From positions 434,001 through 498,000 of the forward strand of contig CAVQAI010000011.1 of NCBI GenBank assembly GCA_963710495.1: a stretch of DNA of 64,000 nucleotides, read 5' to 3'. A program made the translations under genes and the position numbers. Below, in pieces: positions 24,822 through 35,516 of this stretch (its first letter is position 1; the number at the start of each line of letters is the position of its first letter). This DNA comes from Bog-756 sp963710495. GTDB taxonomy: Bacteria; Actinomycetota; Acidimicrobiia; Acidimicrobiales; RAAP-2. Under the pieces are notes generated by a model, which made no database searches, was not told where the DNA came from, and was given only the letters and a program-made list of their open reading frames with translations.

Positions 24822-25388
24822 GTGAACCAGGGCCATATGGAGTTCTGCACGAGCGAGCGGTGGCGGTCCCTCCTTCGGGACGTGATCCTGCCGGGAGCGC
24901 TGGGACGAGTGAGCCTTGGGTCAGAGGTGGTCGAGGTCGGCCCCGGCCCCGGATTCACGACCGAGGTTCTTCTCCAGTCCTGCAAGCATGTGACGGCGGT
25001 CGAAATCGACCCGGTTCTGGCCGATCGGCTGCGAACGCGGCTGGGAATGGATGACGTCGACATCGTCGTCGGCGACGCCAGAGCAACCGGCCTGCCGGGT
25101 GGGTCGTTTACCGGCGCGGCGTCATTCCACATGTTCCACCACATCCCGACCGACGACGACCAGAACCAGGTCTTCGCCGAGCTGGTCCGCATCCTGAGAC
25201 CGGGCGGGGTGCTCCTCTTGGCTGACGGCTACGACGGCGAGGAAGTCCGCCAGTTCCACCAGGGCGACATCTATCACCCCGTCGACCCGGACACCCTCCC
25301 GGCCCGCCTGGGGGCCGCAGGACTGAGGGATGCGGACGTCACCACCCACGAGCTCGGTTGGATCTGCACGGCAGTGAGGCCGGAATGA
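24822..25388 (+). CDS. Class I SAM-dependent methyltransferase
   Basis: 188 residues from GTG 24822, with GGAG nine bases upstream. The opening VNQGHMEFCTSERWR is typical of this group. SAM motif I is VVEVGPGPGFTTEVLL, motif II VTAVEIDP, and motif IV GAASFHMFHHI with RILRPGGVLLLADG. It is a generic UbiE-like methyltransferase; the substrate is unknown. It is separated from the upstream gene by the hairpin at 24662-24698. Confidence 0.85.
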   Translation: MNQGHMEFCTSERWRSLLRDVILPGALGRVSLGSEVVEVGPGPGFTTEVLLQSCKHVTAVEIDPVLADRLRTRLGMDDVDIVVGDARATGLPGGSFTGAASFHMFHHIPTDDDQNQVFAELVRILRPGGVLLLADGYDGEEVRQFHQGDIYHPVDPDTLPARLGAAGLRDADVTTHELGWICTAVRPE

Positions 25389-25430
25389 CGCCGGCGACCG
25401 AACGGGCAGCGCGTCCCGACGAGGTGACCC

Positions 25431-26288
25431 ATGGACTTGGGTGAAGTCGGGGTCTGGTGGTCCGGCTCGTGGACCTTCAAGGCCGATCCATCCGTCAACG
25501 TGGCAGCCGAACTGGAGAGCCTGGGCTACGGGGCGCTGTGGTCCTCCGGTGGCTTCGATCCGGGCCTCTCGCCTCGGTTCGGTCGTCTGCTCGACTCGAC
25601 GTCGCAGATCAAAGTGGCAAGCGGCATCGTGAGCATCTGGATCTCGTCCCCCCAGGAGATCGCGAGCGCCGCGGCTGACCTCGAAAGCAAGTACCCCGGC
25701 CGCTTCCTGCTCGGACTGGGGGCGAGCCATGCGATCGCCGTCGAGAACTACTCCCGGCCCAGGCACCGCATGATGGAGTACCTCGATCTCCTCGATGCCT
25801 CGGCACCATCGGTGCCCGTCGATCGGAGAGTCCTCGCCGCACTCGGCCCCCGGATGTTGGCGCTTGCCGCGGAACGCGCCAGCGGGGCTCATCCGTACTT
25901 CGTCCCGGTCCAACACACGGCCCGGGCCCGGCAGGTCCTGGGACCGGATGCGTTCCTCGCCCCGGAGGTGACGGTGGTGCTCGAACGAGATCCGGCCACG
26001 GCGCGGTCGGTGGCGAAGCGGTTCACAGCCGGATACCTCACGCTGCCCAACTACGTGCAGAACCTTCTCACGCTCGGATTCGACGAGGACGATGTCGCCG
26101 GAGGTGGCAGCGATCGGCTGGTTGACGCCGTTGTGGCGTGGGGGGACGTCGATGCCGTGGTCGCCCGTGTGAAGGAGCACCACGACGCCGGTGCAGACCA
26201 TGTGTGCCTTCAAGTCATCTCGGACGAAGAAGGGTTTCCGTTGGCCCGGTATCGGGAATTGGCCAGCGGCGGATTGCTGGCCCGTTGA
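25431..26288 (+). CDS. LLM-class flavin-dependent (F420-type) oxidoreductase
   Basis: 285 residues; GAGGTGACCC precedes the ATG. The luciferase-like TIM barrel shows WWSGSWTF near the start, ALWSSGGFDPGL, KVASGIVSIWISSP and GRFLLGLGASHAI, then DHVCLQVI near the end. Such actinobacterial LLM proteins (TIGR03620-like) usually use coenzyme F420. The substrate is unknown. It stands 42 bp after the methyltransferase on the same strand and may be cotranscribed with it. Confidence 0.88.
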   Translation: MDLGEVGVWWSGSWTFKADPSVNVAAELESLGYGALWSSGGFDPGLSPRFGRLLDSTSQIKVASGIVSIWISSPQEIASAAADLESKYPGRFLLGLGASHAIAVENYSRPRHRMMEYLDLLDASAPSVPVDRRVLAALGPRMLALAAERASGAHPYFVPVQHTARARQVLGPDAFLAPEVTVVLERDPATARSVAKRFTAGYLTLPNYVQNLLTLGFDEDDVAGGGSDRLVDAVVAWGDVDAVVARVKEHHDAGADHVCLQVISDEEGFPLARYRELASGGLLAR

Positions 26289-26337
26289 CCGATTCACCCG
26301 TCCGACGCCCCGGGAGCCATCGTTGTGGTCGCTCCCG

Positions 26338-26343
26338 TAGCCT
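26338..26343 (+). promoter_or_regulatory. -10 element (TAGCCT) preceded by a 7-bp inverted repeat
   Basis: TAGCCT ends six bases before ATG 26350, consistent with a leaderless start. Just upstream, CGGGAGC (26311-26317) and GCTCCCG (26331-26337) form an inverted repeat with a 13-nt loop, abutting the -10. It could terminate the preceding gene or be an operator. Confidence 0.5.
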
Positions 26344-26349
26344 GGCGTG

Positions 26350-27218
26350 ATGCCCGACCTCTCCGAGCTGCTGGTCGACCTCGATGAGGAGTACGCCGAG
26401 ACACGTGGCCTGGTGGCAGCACTCGCTCCAGACGACCCGAGGTGGGATCGGCCGACACCGGCGGCCGGGTGGGCCGTCCGGGACCAGATCAGTCATCTGG
26501 CGTTCTTCGACGACGCCGGTCGTCGGGCCGTGGAGGAGCCGGAGGAATTCGCTCGGGAGGCGGAGCTGGCCATGGCCTCCATGGCCCAGGCGGGTGATCC
26601 CATGGAACCCCACCTGACCCGCGGGCGATCGATGACGGGTGACCAGCTCCTGGCGTGGTGGGAGGACGCCCACACCGGGTTGGCCCGGGCGCTGTCAGGA
26701 GCCGACCCCGGCCTCCGGCTGCCCTGGTACGGGCCTCCGATGGGGGTCCTGTCGTTCGCCTCGGCCCGGCTGATGGAGACCTGGGCCCACGGTCAGGATG
26801 TCGCCGATGCGCTGGGCGTCGAGCACCGGGCCAGTGATCGCCTCCGCCATGTCGCCCACCTCGGGGTTCGGGCCAGGCCGTTTTCCTACGCAGTGCGCGG
26901 GCGCGACGTCCCGGCCGGCCGAATCGACGTGATCCTGGCCGGACCCTCAGGTGGGTCGTGGGAGTGGCAGGCGGGAGAACCGGTGGCCGACCGAGCGGGC
27001 TCGAGGACGGGGCTGTCGAAGGCGATCCGAAGGGCGCCAGACCCACTCCGGGTGTGCGGGGATCTGCGCTCGATTTCTGCCTCGTGGTCACCCAGCGGCG
27101 CAACATCGCCGACACCGACCTCGCCATCGAGGGAGAGGAGGCGGCCGAGTGGATGTCGCTGGCCCAGGCGTTCGCCGGACCTCCGGGCCCGGGTCGTCCG
27201 TCGTTGCACGGCGGCTGA
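26350..27218 (+). CDS. Maleylpyruvate isomerase-family/TIGR03084-like protein, frameshifted
   Basis: About 289 residues. The DinB-type bundle has WAVRDQISHLAFFDDAGRRA and MGVLSFASARLMETWAHGQDV, the family metal-binding His positions. The C-terminal domain is reached only after a frame change between about 26990 and 27050: GSALDFCLVVTQRRNIADT and AEWMSLAQAFAGPPGPGR, the conserved ending of TIGR03084. Start and -10 spacing indicate leaderless translation. Mycothiol-linked chemistry is the family precedent; the substrate is unknown. Confidence 0.78.
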
Positions 27219-27268
27219 CGCACACGCTGACAACTCAGCCGACACCCGCCGGCGGGCTCTTCCGACGT

Positions 27269-28318
27269 CTAGCCGTTGGCGGCCAGTGCCTCGGCCACCA
27301 GGGCGGCGAAGGTGTCCACGTCCTCCTCGGTGGTGTCGAACGAGGTCATCCAGCGCACCACGCCGGAGCGCTCGTTCCAGACGTAGAAGGGGAAATGGTC
27401 CTGGAGCGCCTCGGTCACCCTCGGGGGCAGGGCGACGAACACTCCGTTGGCCTCGACCGGGTGGACCGGTACGACGCCCGCCGAGCTGATCCTCTGGGCC
27501 AGACGCCGCGCCATGGCGTTGGCCCACTCGGCATTCGATCGCCACAGTCCGTCGGAGAGCAGGGCGACGAACTGTGCGGAGATGAAGCGCATCTTCGAGG
27601 CCAGCTGCATCGATTGCTTGCGGATGTATCGGAGAGACGGGTCGTCAGGAGGCCGGAACGAGACGACCGCTTCCGCCCCCATGGCGCCGTTCTTGGTGCC
27701 TCCGAAGGACAGCACGTCGACCCCGGACCGTGCTCCGAAAGCGTTCAGGCCGACGCCCAAGAAGGCCGCCGCGTTGGCCAGCCGGGCGCCATCGAGGTGC
27801 AGGTACATCGAGCGGTCGTGGGCCCAGCTGGCCAAGGCCGCGATCTCGTCGAGGCGGTAGCACGTGCCGACCTCGGTCGCCTCGGTGATCGACAGCACCC
27901 GCGGTTGGACGTGGTGCTCGTCGTCGATGCCCCGGTAGACGTCCTGCACCGACTCCGGGGTCAACTTGCCGTCCGGCGTGGGCACGGGGATGAGCTTGCT
28001 CCCGAGGAACCGCTCGGGAGCGCCGCACTCGTCGGTGTAGATGTGCGCGTCGGCGGCGCAGATCACGGCCTCGAAGGGTCGGAGGAGCGACTGCAGGCCG
28101 ACCACGTTGGACCCCGTCCCGTTGAAGGTGAGGAAGACCTGGGCCTCGGGGCCGAACTGTTCCCGGAACAGGGCGACTGCCTCGTTGGTGACCCGGTCCT
28201 CGCCGTAGCCGGGCGCGTGGTCCAGGTTGGAGGCGACCACGGCAGCCAGGACGTCTGGGTGGACTCCCGACCAGTTGTCACTGGCGAAGGTACGAGGGAC
28301 CCTCGGTGGGTTCGGCAT
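27269..28318 (-). CDS. ltaE: Low-specificity L-threonine aldolase
   Basis: 349 residues from ATG 28318; family similarity starts at TFASDNWSGVHPDVL. A PLP enzyme cleaving L-threonine or L-allo-threonine to glycine and acetaldehyde. The PLP Lys lies in SFGGTKNGAMG, the Asp in YLHLDGARLANA, and the substrate segment TFNGTGSNV is present. The start is four bases after the ettA stop, so the two genes form an operon. A longer upstream reading is only the out-of-frame end of ettA. Confidence 0.92.
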   Translation of the reverse strand: MPNPPRVPRTFASDNWSGVHPDVLAAVVASNLDHAPGYGEDRVTNEAVALFREQFGPEAQVFLTFNGTGSNVVGLQSLLRPFEAVICAADAHIYTDECGAPERFLGSKLIPVPTPDGKLTPESVQDVYRGIDDEHHVQPRVLSITEATEVGTCYRLDEIAALASWAHDRSMYLHLDGARLANAAAFLGVGLNAFGARSGVDVLSFGGTKNGAMGAEAVVSFRPPDDPSLRYIRKQSMQLASKMRFISAQFVALLSDGLWRSNAEWANAMARRLAQRISSAGVVPVHPVEANGVFVALPPRVTEALQDHFPFYVWNERSGVVRWMTSFDTTEEDVDTFAALVAEALAANG

Positions 28319-28322
28319 GCTC

Positions 28323-30009
<1,687 letters not shown>

Positions 30010-30178
30010 GCCGACCAGTGTGTCATGGTCTGCACTCGTTCCTCAGCCGTGTGATCGGGTTCAGTGACCGGTGGCACCGGAGCCTATGCCCCCGATCAAT
30101 CTTCCGGTTGGCGGCGCTGTCCAACGCTTCGCTTTGGTTTCCTGCCAGCGCCGCCCCGGCGAATCGTCCGAAAGTCGG

Positions 30179-30440
30179 TCAGGCCGTTGGTTGAGCTTGG
30201 GCCTGCTCTGGACCGGAATCGCCTGATATCGGTGGGACGGCGAATGGTGCGGCAAGTGGGGTGTCGCCCTCGAGAATGTTGTTGATCGCCCGGCACGATC
30301 GGGTACAGGCACCTCGGTTGATGGTCTCCTCGTACCCGGCCACGCCACTCGAGGTCCCGATGTAGCGGTCAGCGATCGGTTCTCCGGCATCGGGAAGATG
30401 ACGTGCTTGATGGCCCCGAGATCGCTGCCGACACCCCGAA
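30179..30440 (-). pseudogene. Fragment of a phospholipase C/phosphoesterase-family protein
   Basis: The minus strand reads AIKHVIFPMPENRS, close to the family opening IKHVVxLMxENRSFD. A one-base frame change then gives DRYIGTSSGVAGYEE and NRGACTRSCRAINNILEG. No metal-binding or C-terminal part of the enzyme can be found downstream, so only a short remnant survives. It could also be an N-terminal piece of a gene truncated by rearrangement. Confidence 0.45.
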
Positions 30441-30562
30441 CCCAAGCTGCCCGTTCGACGGCCCCGAGTCCAGTCGATCGCATATGACCCCAATCGGGCC
30501 ATGCCGAGCGCCGGCTCTCCTCTGATGTCCCGCCCCGCCGCTCGCCGACGGCTGAACACCCT

Positions 30563-30610
30563 GTTTGACGTGGGCCCCGTTTGACATGGGCCCCGTTTGA
30601 CATGGTCCCC
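30563..30610. repeat. Three tandem 16-bp repeats
   Basis: Units GTTTGACGTGGGCCCC, GTTTGACATGGGCCCC and GTTTGACATGGTCCCC lie head to tail at 30563, 30579 and 30595. Each contains a GTTTGAC core and a GGGCCC-like palindrome. There are no spacers, so this is not CRISPR. It could be an iteron-like or protein-binding array, or decayed satellite sequence. Confidence 0.85.
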
Positions 30611-31160
30611 CGATACCCCGCGACGGCGGCGAGGAGTCGCCGAACGCACTCCCCAAATCAACTGTCAGTATGAGCGACTGTTCCGTTTGGCCGGGGTTCT
30701 GTTCCGGTTCCCGAATCCCCCAATTCCCTAGTCTTCCATTCGAATCTGAATCGCTGTGGTCGCCCACTGTTCAGTTGCGGTCTGCCAGCCGAGTCCGCAC
30801 ACAGACGCGGGGTGCGTCGGCGTCGCCTGACGCGCGAGCAACGTTGCTGGCGACGCGGGTGGCAATTCGGCGTGTGCAGCCTGTACAAGTCCAACCACGC
30901 ATAGCGGTCGTAATGGCGCTCTAAGTCACCAAGAATCCGGCGCGATAAACGGCCTTGGTTCGCTAGTTCCGAGTGCATGCAGGGAGCAGATGACTACAGG
31001 CGACACCGCGTCAACGTCCAAGTGATCAGCGTCATCGTTGGGCTGCGCTGCGTCGGGCTACCTCCTCGATCGTCGGGCCGAAAAACCCAGTTGTACCAAT
31101 GGAAAATGAGCCATCCCACTCGATGAACCGAACAAGGTGGCACGACACCGAACGGCTTGG

Positions 31161-31341
31161 TGCAAGGTAATCACCAAGGGGTCCAGCAAGGTTGCAGCTC
31201 AACACTCGGCCGGTGCTCGTTGGTCCACGATTCGATGGCGAGGATCACTGGGCCATCCGCCCGGCCATGGCGAGGAATGACGAAAGTAGTTGCACACCCA
31301 GTGCAATCAATGTTGCATCGTTTTCGACCCGCTCTTATGGT
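31161..31341 (+). promoter_or_regulatory. Promoter of the Tad pilus operon with repeated TTGCA/TGCAA half-sites
   Basis: TTGCAT (31313-31318) and TATGGT (31336-31341) are separated by exactly 17 bp, a good sigma-70-type pair. It would start transcription about 62 bp before the first pilus gene. TTGCAC (31290-31295) and GTGCAA (31301-31306) form an inverted repeat just upstream. Further half-sites lie at 31161-31165 and 31192-31196. The third TTGCA coincides with the -35, so a regulator binding these sites could compete with RNA polymerase. Confidence 0.55.
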
Positions 31342-31409
31342 CCGCCCCTCATGATTCGACGCTGCATCGATGAGCCGGCCGGGACACAGGCAATGGCGGG
31401 AAGCGCACC

Positions 31410-32339
31410 GTGAAGCGCACCGTGAGCATTTTCGCCACGGTGGCCGGGGTGTCGGTGCTGCTGCTTCTCACGGCAGGGCCGTCATCGAGCGCAGTCTCCG
31501 GCGGAGACGGTCCGGGCGGCACGATCAACGTCGGGGCCTCCGGGACAGGGTCGTCGAGCGGCAGCTCCGGCGGTCCAGGTGGACCCGGGGGACCCAGCGG
31601 CGGGTCCGGCGGCGGGACGGGCGGTTCTGCCTGGTCGTGCTCGTACATGCCGCTCGGGCTCAACGATCAGGCTTTGCCACCGGGGGGTCCGACTCCCGGG
31701 GGCTGGTACTCGATGACCTGCAACAACGTAGTGACGGGCGCATCGTTCAACCAGACGCTGTGGATCTCCGGCCAAGCCCCCGCGCCGCCCACGCCTGCCG
31801 TCGATCCTCGTGCACTCGCCCTCCAAGCCGAACGATCGCTCCAGCTCCCGACGCCGACGGTCCACTTCAATCCCTCCGGATCTTCAGTTGTGAATCTTCC
31901 GACCTGGCTCTGGGTGGACGACGCGATGTGGCACCCGTATTCGGTCACTGCCTCCGCTGGGTTCGTGAGCGCCACCGCAGTGGCCACGCCGGTCTCCGTC
32001 ACATGGACAATGGGGGACGGCAGCGTCGTGAACTGCGACGGTCCAGGAGTCCCGTTCGATGCAACCAGGCCGTCATCCCAGCAGACGACCTCGTGCGTCC
32101 ACACGTATCGAATGACGTCGGCAGGTCAGGGGACCCCGACTGGCGATCCCGATGACGCCGCCTTCACCGTCCTGGCCACGGTCTCGTGGGCAGTCGAGTG
32201 GTCAGCTGAGGGTTCGCCGGGTGGCGGCGTCCTTCCCGGCTTGACCACATCGGCGTCGACCAGCCTCCGCGTCGAGCAGGTGGAGAGCATTTTCGGCACC
32301 GCGCTGGGTCCGGCGTCCCCTCGAAGGGCAACTCTGTGA
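31410..32339 (+). CDS. Secreted hypothetical protein, first gene of the Tad pilus operon
   Basis: 309 residues from GTG 31410, with GGGAAG seven bases upstream. A signal peptide (TVSIFATVAGVSVLLLLTAG) is followed by a long Gly/Ser/Pro linker. A beta-rich domain then carries TWTMGDGSVVNCDGPG, CVHTYRM and TVSWAVEWSAEG. The MGDG motif and the aromatic/Cys pattern resemble the PKD-like secreted proteins that head actinobacterial Tad loci. A surface or periplasm-like role beside the pilus is inferred. Its TGA overlaps the next GTG (GTGA). Confidence 0.7.
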   Translation: MKRTVSIFATVAGVSVLLLLTAGPSSSAVSGGDGPGGTINVGASGTGSSSGSSGGPGGPGGPSGGSGGGTGGSAWSCSYMPLGLNDQALPPGGPTPGGWYSMTCNNVVTGASFNQTLWISGQAPAPPTPAVDPRALALQAERSLQLPTPTVHFNPSGSSVVNLPTWLWVDDAMWHPYSVTASAGFVSATAVATPVSVTWTMGDGSVVNCDGPGVPFDATRPSSQQTTSCVHTYRMTSAGQGTPTGDPDDAAFTVLATVSWAVEWSAEGSPGGGVLPGLTTSASTSLRVEQVESIFGTALGPASPRRATL

Positions 32340-33154
32340 CGTCGATACTCGACCGGCCGACGTCGTCGGGCCAATCACGGCAGGACTTGCCGAACACGGT
32401 GCGGTTGCCACTCGTGCCGAGCAGCAGGAGGCCACTGATGACGGCCTTGTCCGCGCTGCTGGTCTTCGCCAGCATCGCCGCGTTCGCCAGTGTCTATACC
32501 AGGGCAAACCATAGGCAATCAGTCCTCATCGTCACGCAGACGATCGAGCAGGGTCAGCCGATCACTGGATCTGATCTTGGATCGGCGAGCGTCTCCATTT
32601 CGGGAGCGGTTCACCCGATCCCGGTCTCCGATCCGCAGCTACTTGCCGGCCGACGCGCGGCCGTCACGATCCCGTCCGGCTCACTGCTGACCATGGCCGA
32701 CACGACGGCAGCGCAACCGATCTCCCCCGGGGACGCCGTCGTGGGGGTGGCGTTGAAGGCAGGGCAGCTCCCGTCGGGCGGCGTGGAACCGGGGGACCAG
32801 GTCATGATCGTCCAGACCGGTGCCCCCGGAGCCCCACTTGTGTCACCGGTCGAACCATCGGGCAGCTCAGCGGGCAACAGTGCGAGCTCGAGCCCGGCGA
32901 ATCTCGGCGTCCTCGTGCCGCGCGCCACGGTGTTCGACGTCCAAATGCCGTCCGTCGGCTCCGGTGGGTCGAACGCATCGAGCTTGCAGGGCGCCTCGAG
33001 CTCGACCGGCGACTCCCAGCTCGTGTCCGTCGAAGTGTCCGACAGTGATGCCCCCACGGTGTCGACCTCGGCCGCGGCGGGTCAGATCAGCCTCGTGCTC
33101 ATCCCGGCCGCATCAGGTGGTGCCGGTTCGGGCATCGGGAACGGGTCGTCGTGA
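32336..33154 (+). CDS. Pilus assembly protein with SAF domain (CpaB/RcpC-like)
   Basis: 272 residues. An N-terminal membrane segment (LMTALSALLVFASIAAFASV) precedes a SAF domain (VTQTIEQGQPITGSDLGSAS), then GRRAAVTIPSGSLLTMAD and GDQVMIV. The Ser/Gly-rich middle and C-terminus are low complexity. CpaB/RcpC proteins act at the envelope in Flp pilus biogenesis; in organisms without a typical outer membrane the SAF protein may bind peptidoglycan. GTG 32336 overlaps the previous stop by four bases. Confidence 0.8.
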   Translation: MTSILDRPTSSGQSRQDLPNTVRLPLVPSSRRPLMTALSALLVFASIAAFASVYTRANHRQSVLIVTQTIEQGQPITGSDLGSASVSISGAVHPIPVSDPQLLAGRRAAVTIPSGSLLTMADTTAAQPISPGDAVVGVALKAGQLPSGGVEPGDQVMIVQTGAPGAPLVSPVEPSGSSAGNSASSSPANLGVLVPRATVFDVQMPSVGSGGSNASSLQGASSSTGDSQLVSVEVSDSDAPTVSTSAAAGQISLVLIPAASGGAGSGIGNGSS

Positions 33155-34101
33155 CCGTCGTTTCGTTTGCCTCGGTCAAAGGGGCTCCCGGAGTGACGAC
33201 CCTCTCGTGCCTGGTTGCGGCGGCGTGGCCGGACGACCGTCGGGTGCTTCTCGTGGAAGGCGATCCGAGCGGCGGCGACCTGGCAGCCCGCTTCCGGCTG
33301 TCCGTCAGGAGGGGTTGGGCCTCCTTTGCCGCGTCCTCCCGTCGACTCGAGGGGGTGGAGCCCATCGCCGCACACCTGCAACAACTCCCCGGGGGTCTCG
33401 AAGTCTTGGTGAGTGGGAGATCCGGCGAGCCAGGTGGGGTATGTGGGGATGTCGTGTCGCTGTTGGCGAGTATCGGCGCATCCGTCGATGGGCGTCGGGA
33501 TGTGATTGCCGATATCGGCCGGCTCCTTCCCCGGGAACGGGGCGCCGAGCAATGGCTGGATCGATCGACGGTGGTCGTCGTTGTGGTACGTCGCGATGCC
33601 GCCTCAGTGCTACATCTCCGTGACCGAGCCGCCGTGCTCCGGTCCCGCTGCCACGGTCGGATCGGACTCGTGGTCATCGGAACGGGTCCGTACTCCGGCC
33701 GCGCCATCGAAGAGTTCACCGGGATGCCAGTCTTGAGTGAGCTGCCCGATGATCCGAATGCCGCTGAGATCGCCAGTGGTAGGCCCGGCCGTGGATCTCG
33801 TCTATCGCGATCCTTGCTGATGATCTCCGCCCATCGTCTTGCTCGCATCCTCAGCAGCGACGATCCGCTCTCAGGACGGTCTTCGACTCCGTCGATCGAG
33901 AAATCGCGGAATTCTTCCCCGCCGAGCTCAGCGGAGGGGACTCCGCCCCCGCAGGGCCCGGGGTGTCGGAACCAGTCCAGAGGGCCAGAGCGACCGAAGC
34001 ACCGTACGACGCTGGGTCGGATCGTCCGCCGACCCCTCAACCGCTCGAGGGGCAAACGGCGGCAGTCACCCGAGTCGACGGTGGACGGGGCACTCCGGTG
34101 A
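33151..34101 (+). CDS. TadZ/CpaE-like MinD/ParA-family ATPase
   Basis: 316 residues. The N-terminus VVSFASVKGAPGVTTLSCLV is a deviant Walker A in which the signature Lys is kept but the P-loop Lys is Val, as in actinobacterial Tad-locus ParA-like proteins. VLLVEGDPSGGDLAARF follows. TadZ proteins localise the pilus machine at the membrane. The last 60 residues are Ser/Arg/Pro-rich and read poorly; in the next frame the same DNA gives TVFDSVDREIAEFFPAE. A frame error near 33870 or a cpaE-cpaF fusion is therefore possible. GTGA overlaps occur at both ends. Confidence 0.78.
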   Translation: MTVVSFASVKGAPGVTTLSCLVAAAWPDDRRVLLVEGDPSGGDLAARFRLSVRRGWASFAASSRRLEGVEPIAAHLQQLPGGLEVLVSGRSGEPGGVCGDVVSLLASIGASVDGRRDVIADIGRLLPRERGAEQWLDRSTVVVVVVRRDAASVLHLRDRAAVLRSRCHGRIGLVVIGTGPYSGRAIEEFTGMPVLSELPDDPNAAEIASGRPGRGSRLSRSLLMISAHRLARILSSDDPLSGRSSTPSIEKSRNSSPPSSAEGTPPPQGPGCRNQSRGPERPKHRTTLGRIVRRPLNRSRGKRRQSPESTVDGALR

Positions 34102-35516
34102 GAGACATCATGGCCACTGCCATTCGGGAACGGGTGGCCGAGGATCTCGCCTCTCCGGATGGGGCTGCGCTGACCGGCGACGACCGCCGCGAATACGCGC
34201 GTCGACAGATCTTCGCCCATCTCGATCTGCTCACGGCTCAAGCCGAGCACGGGTCGCACAGGTCCGAAAGCCGAGGCGACCACCTGGCAGATGAGGACGA
34301 ACAGCGCCTGGCGCAAGGGGTGCTCGATGCCCTGTTCGGGATGGGGCGCCTGCAGTCGTTGATCGATGACCCGGACGTCGAGAACATCGATATCAACGGA
34401 TGCGACCGGGTATGGGCGACGTTTGCCGATGGCTCGAAACGGATGATGCCAGCGGTTGCGGACAGCGATGAAGAGCTGATCGAGCTCGTACGCTCGGCCG
34501 CTAGCCGGTTCGGCCTCTCCGAACGGCGATTCGACCTGGCCCGGCCCGAGCTGGACCTACGCCTTCCCGACGGCAGTCGTCTCTCGGCCCTGATGGCGGT
34601 CACGGCTCGGCCAGCCATTTCCATCCGACGTCACCGGTTCTCAGACCTATCGTTGTCGGATCTCCGCGAGATGGGCTCGATCGACCACGGCCTCGAATCA
34701 TTGCTCCGTTCGGCGGTCCTCGCCCGAAAGAACATCGTCGTCTCGGGGGCGATGAACTCCGGAAAGACGACCCTGCTCCGGGCGCTGGCGTCTGAGATCC
34801 CGACCCGCGAGCGGTTGGTGACCATCGAGCAGGCATTTGAACTCGGACTGGACAACCCACCCCACCGCCATCCGGACATGGTCGCCCTCGAGGCACGGCC
34901 GGCCAACATGGAAGGGGCCGGTCTGGTCTCCGTCGCCGATCTGGTCCGCCGTGCCCTGCGCATGAATGCCGACCGGGTGATCGTGGGCGAGGTACTCGGC
35001 GACGAGGTTCTACCGATGCTCAATGCCATGAGCCAGGGTCGCTCCGGTTCGATGTGCACCATCCACGCGGACTCGTCCGCCGGTGCGTTCCGCCGGGTCG
35101 CCTCTTACGCGGTCCAGGCACCGGAGCGATTGCCTCTCGAGGCCAGCAACTTGTTGTTGGCCGGAGCGATCCACTTTGTCGTGCACCTCGATTCCCAGGT
35201 GCAAGACACGCCGAAGCATGCGAGTGGTCACTATCAGCACGGGCCTCCGGATCAATACCAGGACGAGGAGACCGACGAGCTGGTACGGGTCGGGCAGCAG
35301 CATTTCGAGGCTGGGTCGGCCCGGGCCCGGTTCGTTACGTCGGTCAGAGAGGTGGTGGATGCCGAGGGAATGCAAGTCATCTCCAACGAGATCTATCGGC
35401 CTGGTCCAGAGCGCCGAGCGCTCGCGGCCTCGCCGCTGCAGCCAGGAACTCTCCGGGAATTGGCCATGTTCGGGTACGAGCCGGCCGGTCCGGCCTTCCT
35501 CGGCGCTGTGACGTGA
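34098..35516 (+). CDS. cpaF: Type II/IV secretion ATPase TadA/CpaF
   Basis: About 472 residues from GTG 34098, chosen because it overlaps the preceding stop as GTGA like the operon's other genes; GTG 33963 would overlap it by 139 bp. The N-terminal domain has LFGMGRLQSLIDDPDVENI. Walker A is VSGAMNSGKTTLLRAL, the Asp box TIEQAFELGL, and Walker B/His box RVIVGEVLGDEVLP with SMCTIHADS. This hexameric ATPase powers Flp pilin extrusion. An insertion of His/Gln/Asp-rich residues (about 370-400) is unusual. Confidence 0.92.
   Translation: MRDIMATAIRERVAEDLASPDGAALTGDDRREYARRQIFAHLDLLTAQAEHGSHRSESRGDHLADEDEQRLAQGVLDALFGMGRLQSLIDDPDVENIDINGCDRVWATFADGSKRMMPAVADSDEELIELVRSAASRFGLSERRFDLARPELDLRLPDGSRLSALMAVTARPAISIRRHRFSDLSLSDLREMGSIDHGLESLLRSAVLARKNIVVSGAMNSGKTTLLRALASEIPTRERLVTIEQAFELGLDNPPHRHPDMVALEARPANMEGAGLVSVADLVRRALRMNADRVIVGEVLGDEVLPMLNAMSQGRSGSMCTIHADSSAGAFRRVASYAVQAPERLPLEASNLLLAGAIHFVVHLDSQVQDTPKHASGHYQHGPPDQYQDEETDELVRVGQQHFEAGSARARFVTSVREVVDAEGMQVISNEIYRPGPERRALAASPLQPGTLRELAMFGYEPAGPAFLGAVT

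Larger units (their letters stand above)
30010..31409. other. 1.4-kb gap with no intact gene
   Basis: No frame here shows a family motif along its length. The first part holds a decayed phosphoesterase-like fragment (30179-30440) and three 16-bp repeats (30563-30610). From about 30660 to 31400 the base composition is less GC-rich than the neighbourhood and stops occur in all frames, so it is probably non-coding or decayed. The last 250 bp carry TTGCA-type half-sites and a promoter for the pilus operon. Confidence 0.6.

Noticed and set aside
28063..28322. Extension of EttA by 86 residues beyond 28323
   Set aside because: The extra residues read the threonine aldolase gene out of frame; one-base repair restores the conserved EttA end. 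Programmed frameshifting was considered but there is no slippery motif.
30563..30610. CRISPR or replication iterons
   Set aside because: Only three contiguous 16-bp units, no spacers, and no replication protein nearby.
30658..30978. Minus-strand frame reading RLSRRILGDLERHYDRYAWL
   Set aside because: The first 30 residues look protein-like and might be a transposase relic, but no DDE or HTH motif is present and the rest is Arg-rich.
33963..34097. cpaF starting at GTG 33963
   Set aside because: It would overlap cpaE by 139 bp; GTG 34098 gives the GTGA overlap used by other genes of the operon. A fusion or frame error is mentioned at the cpaE entry instead.
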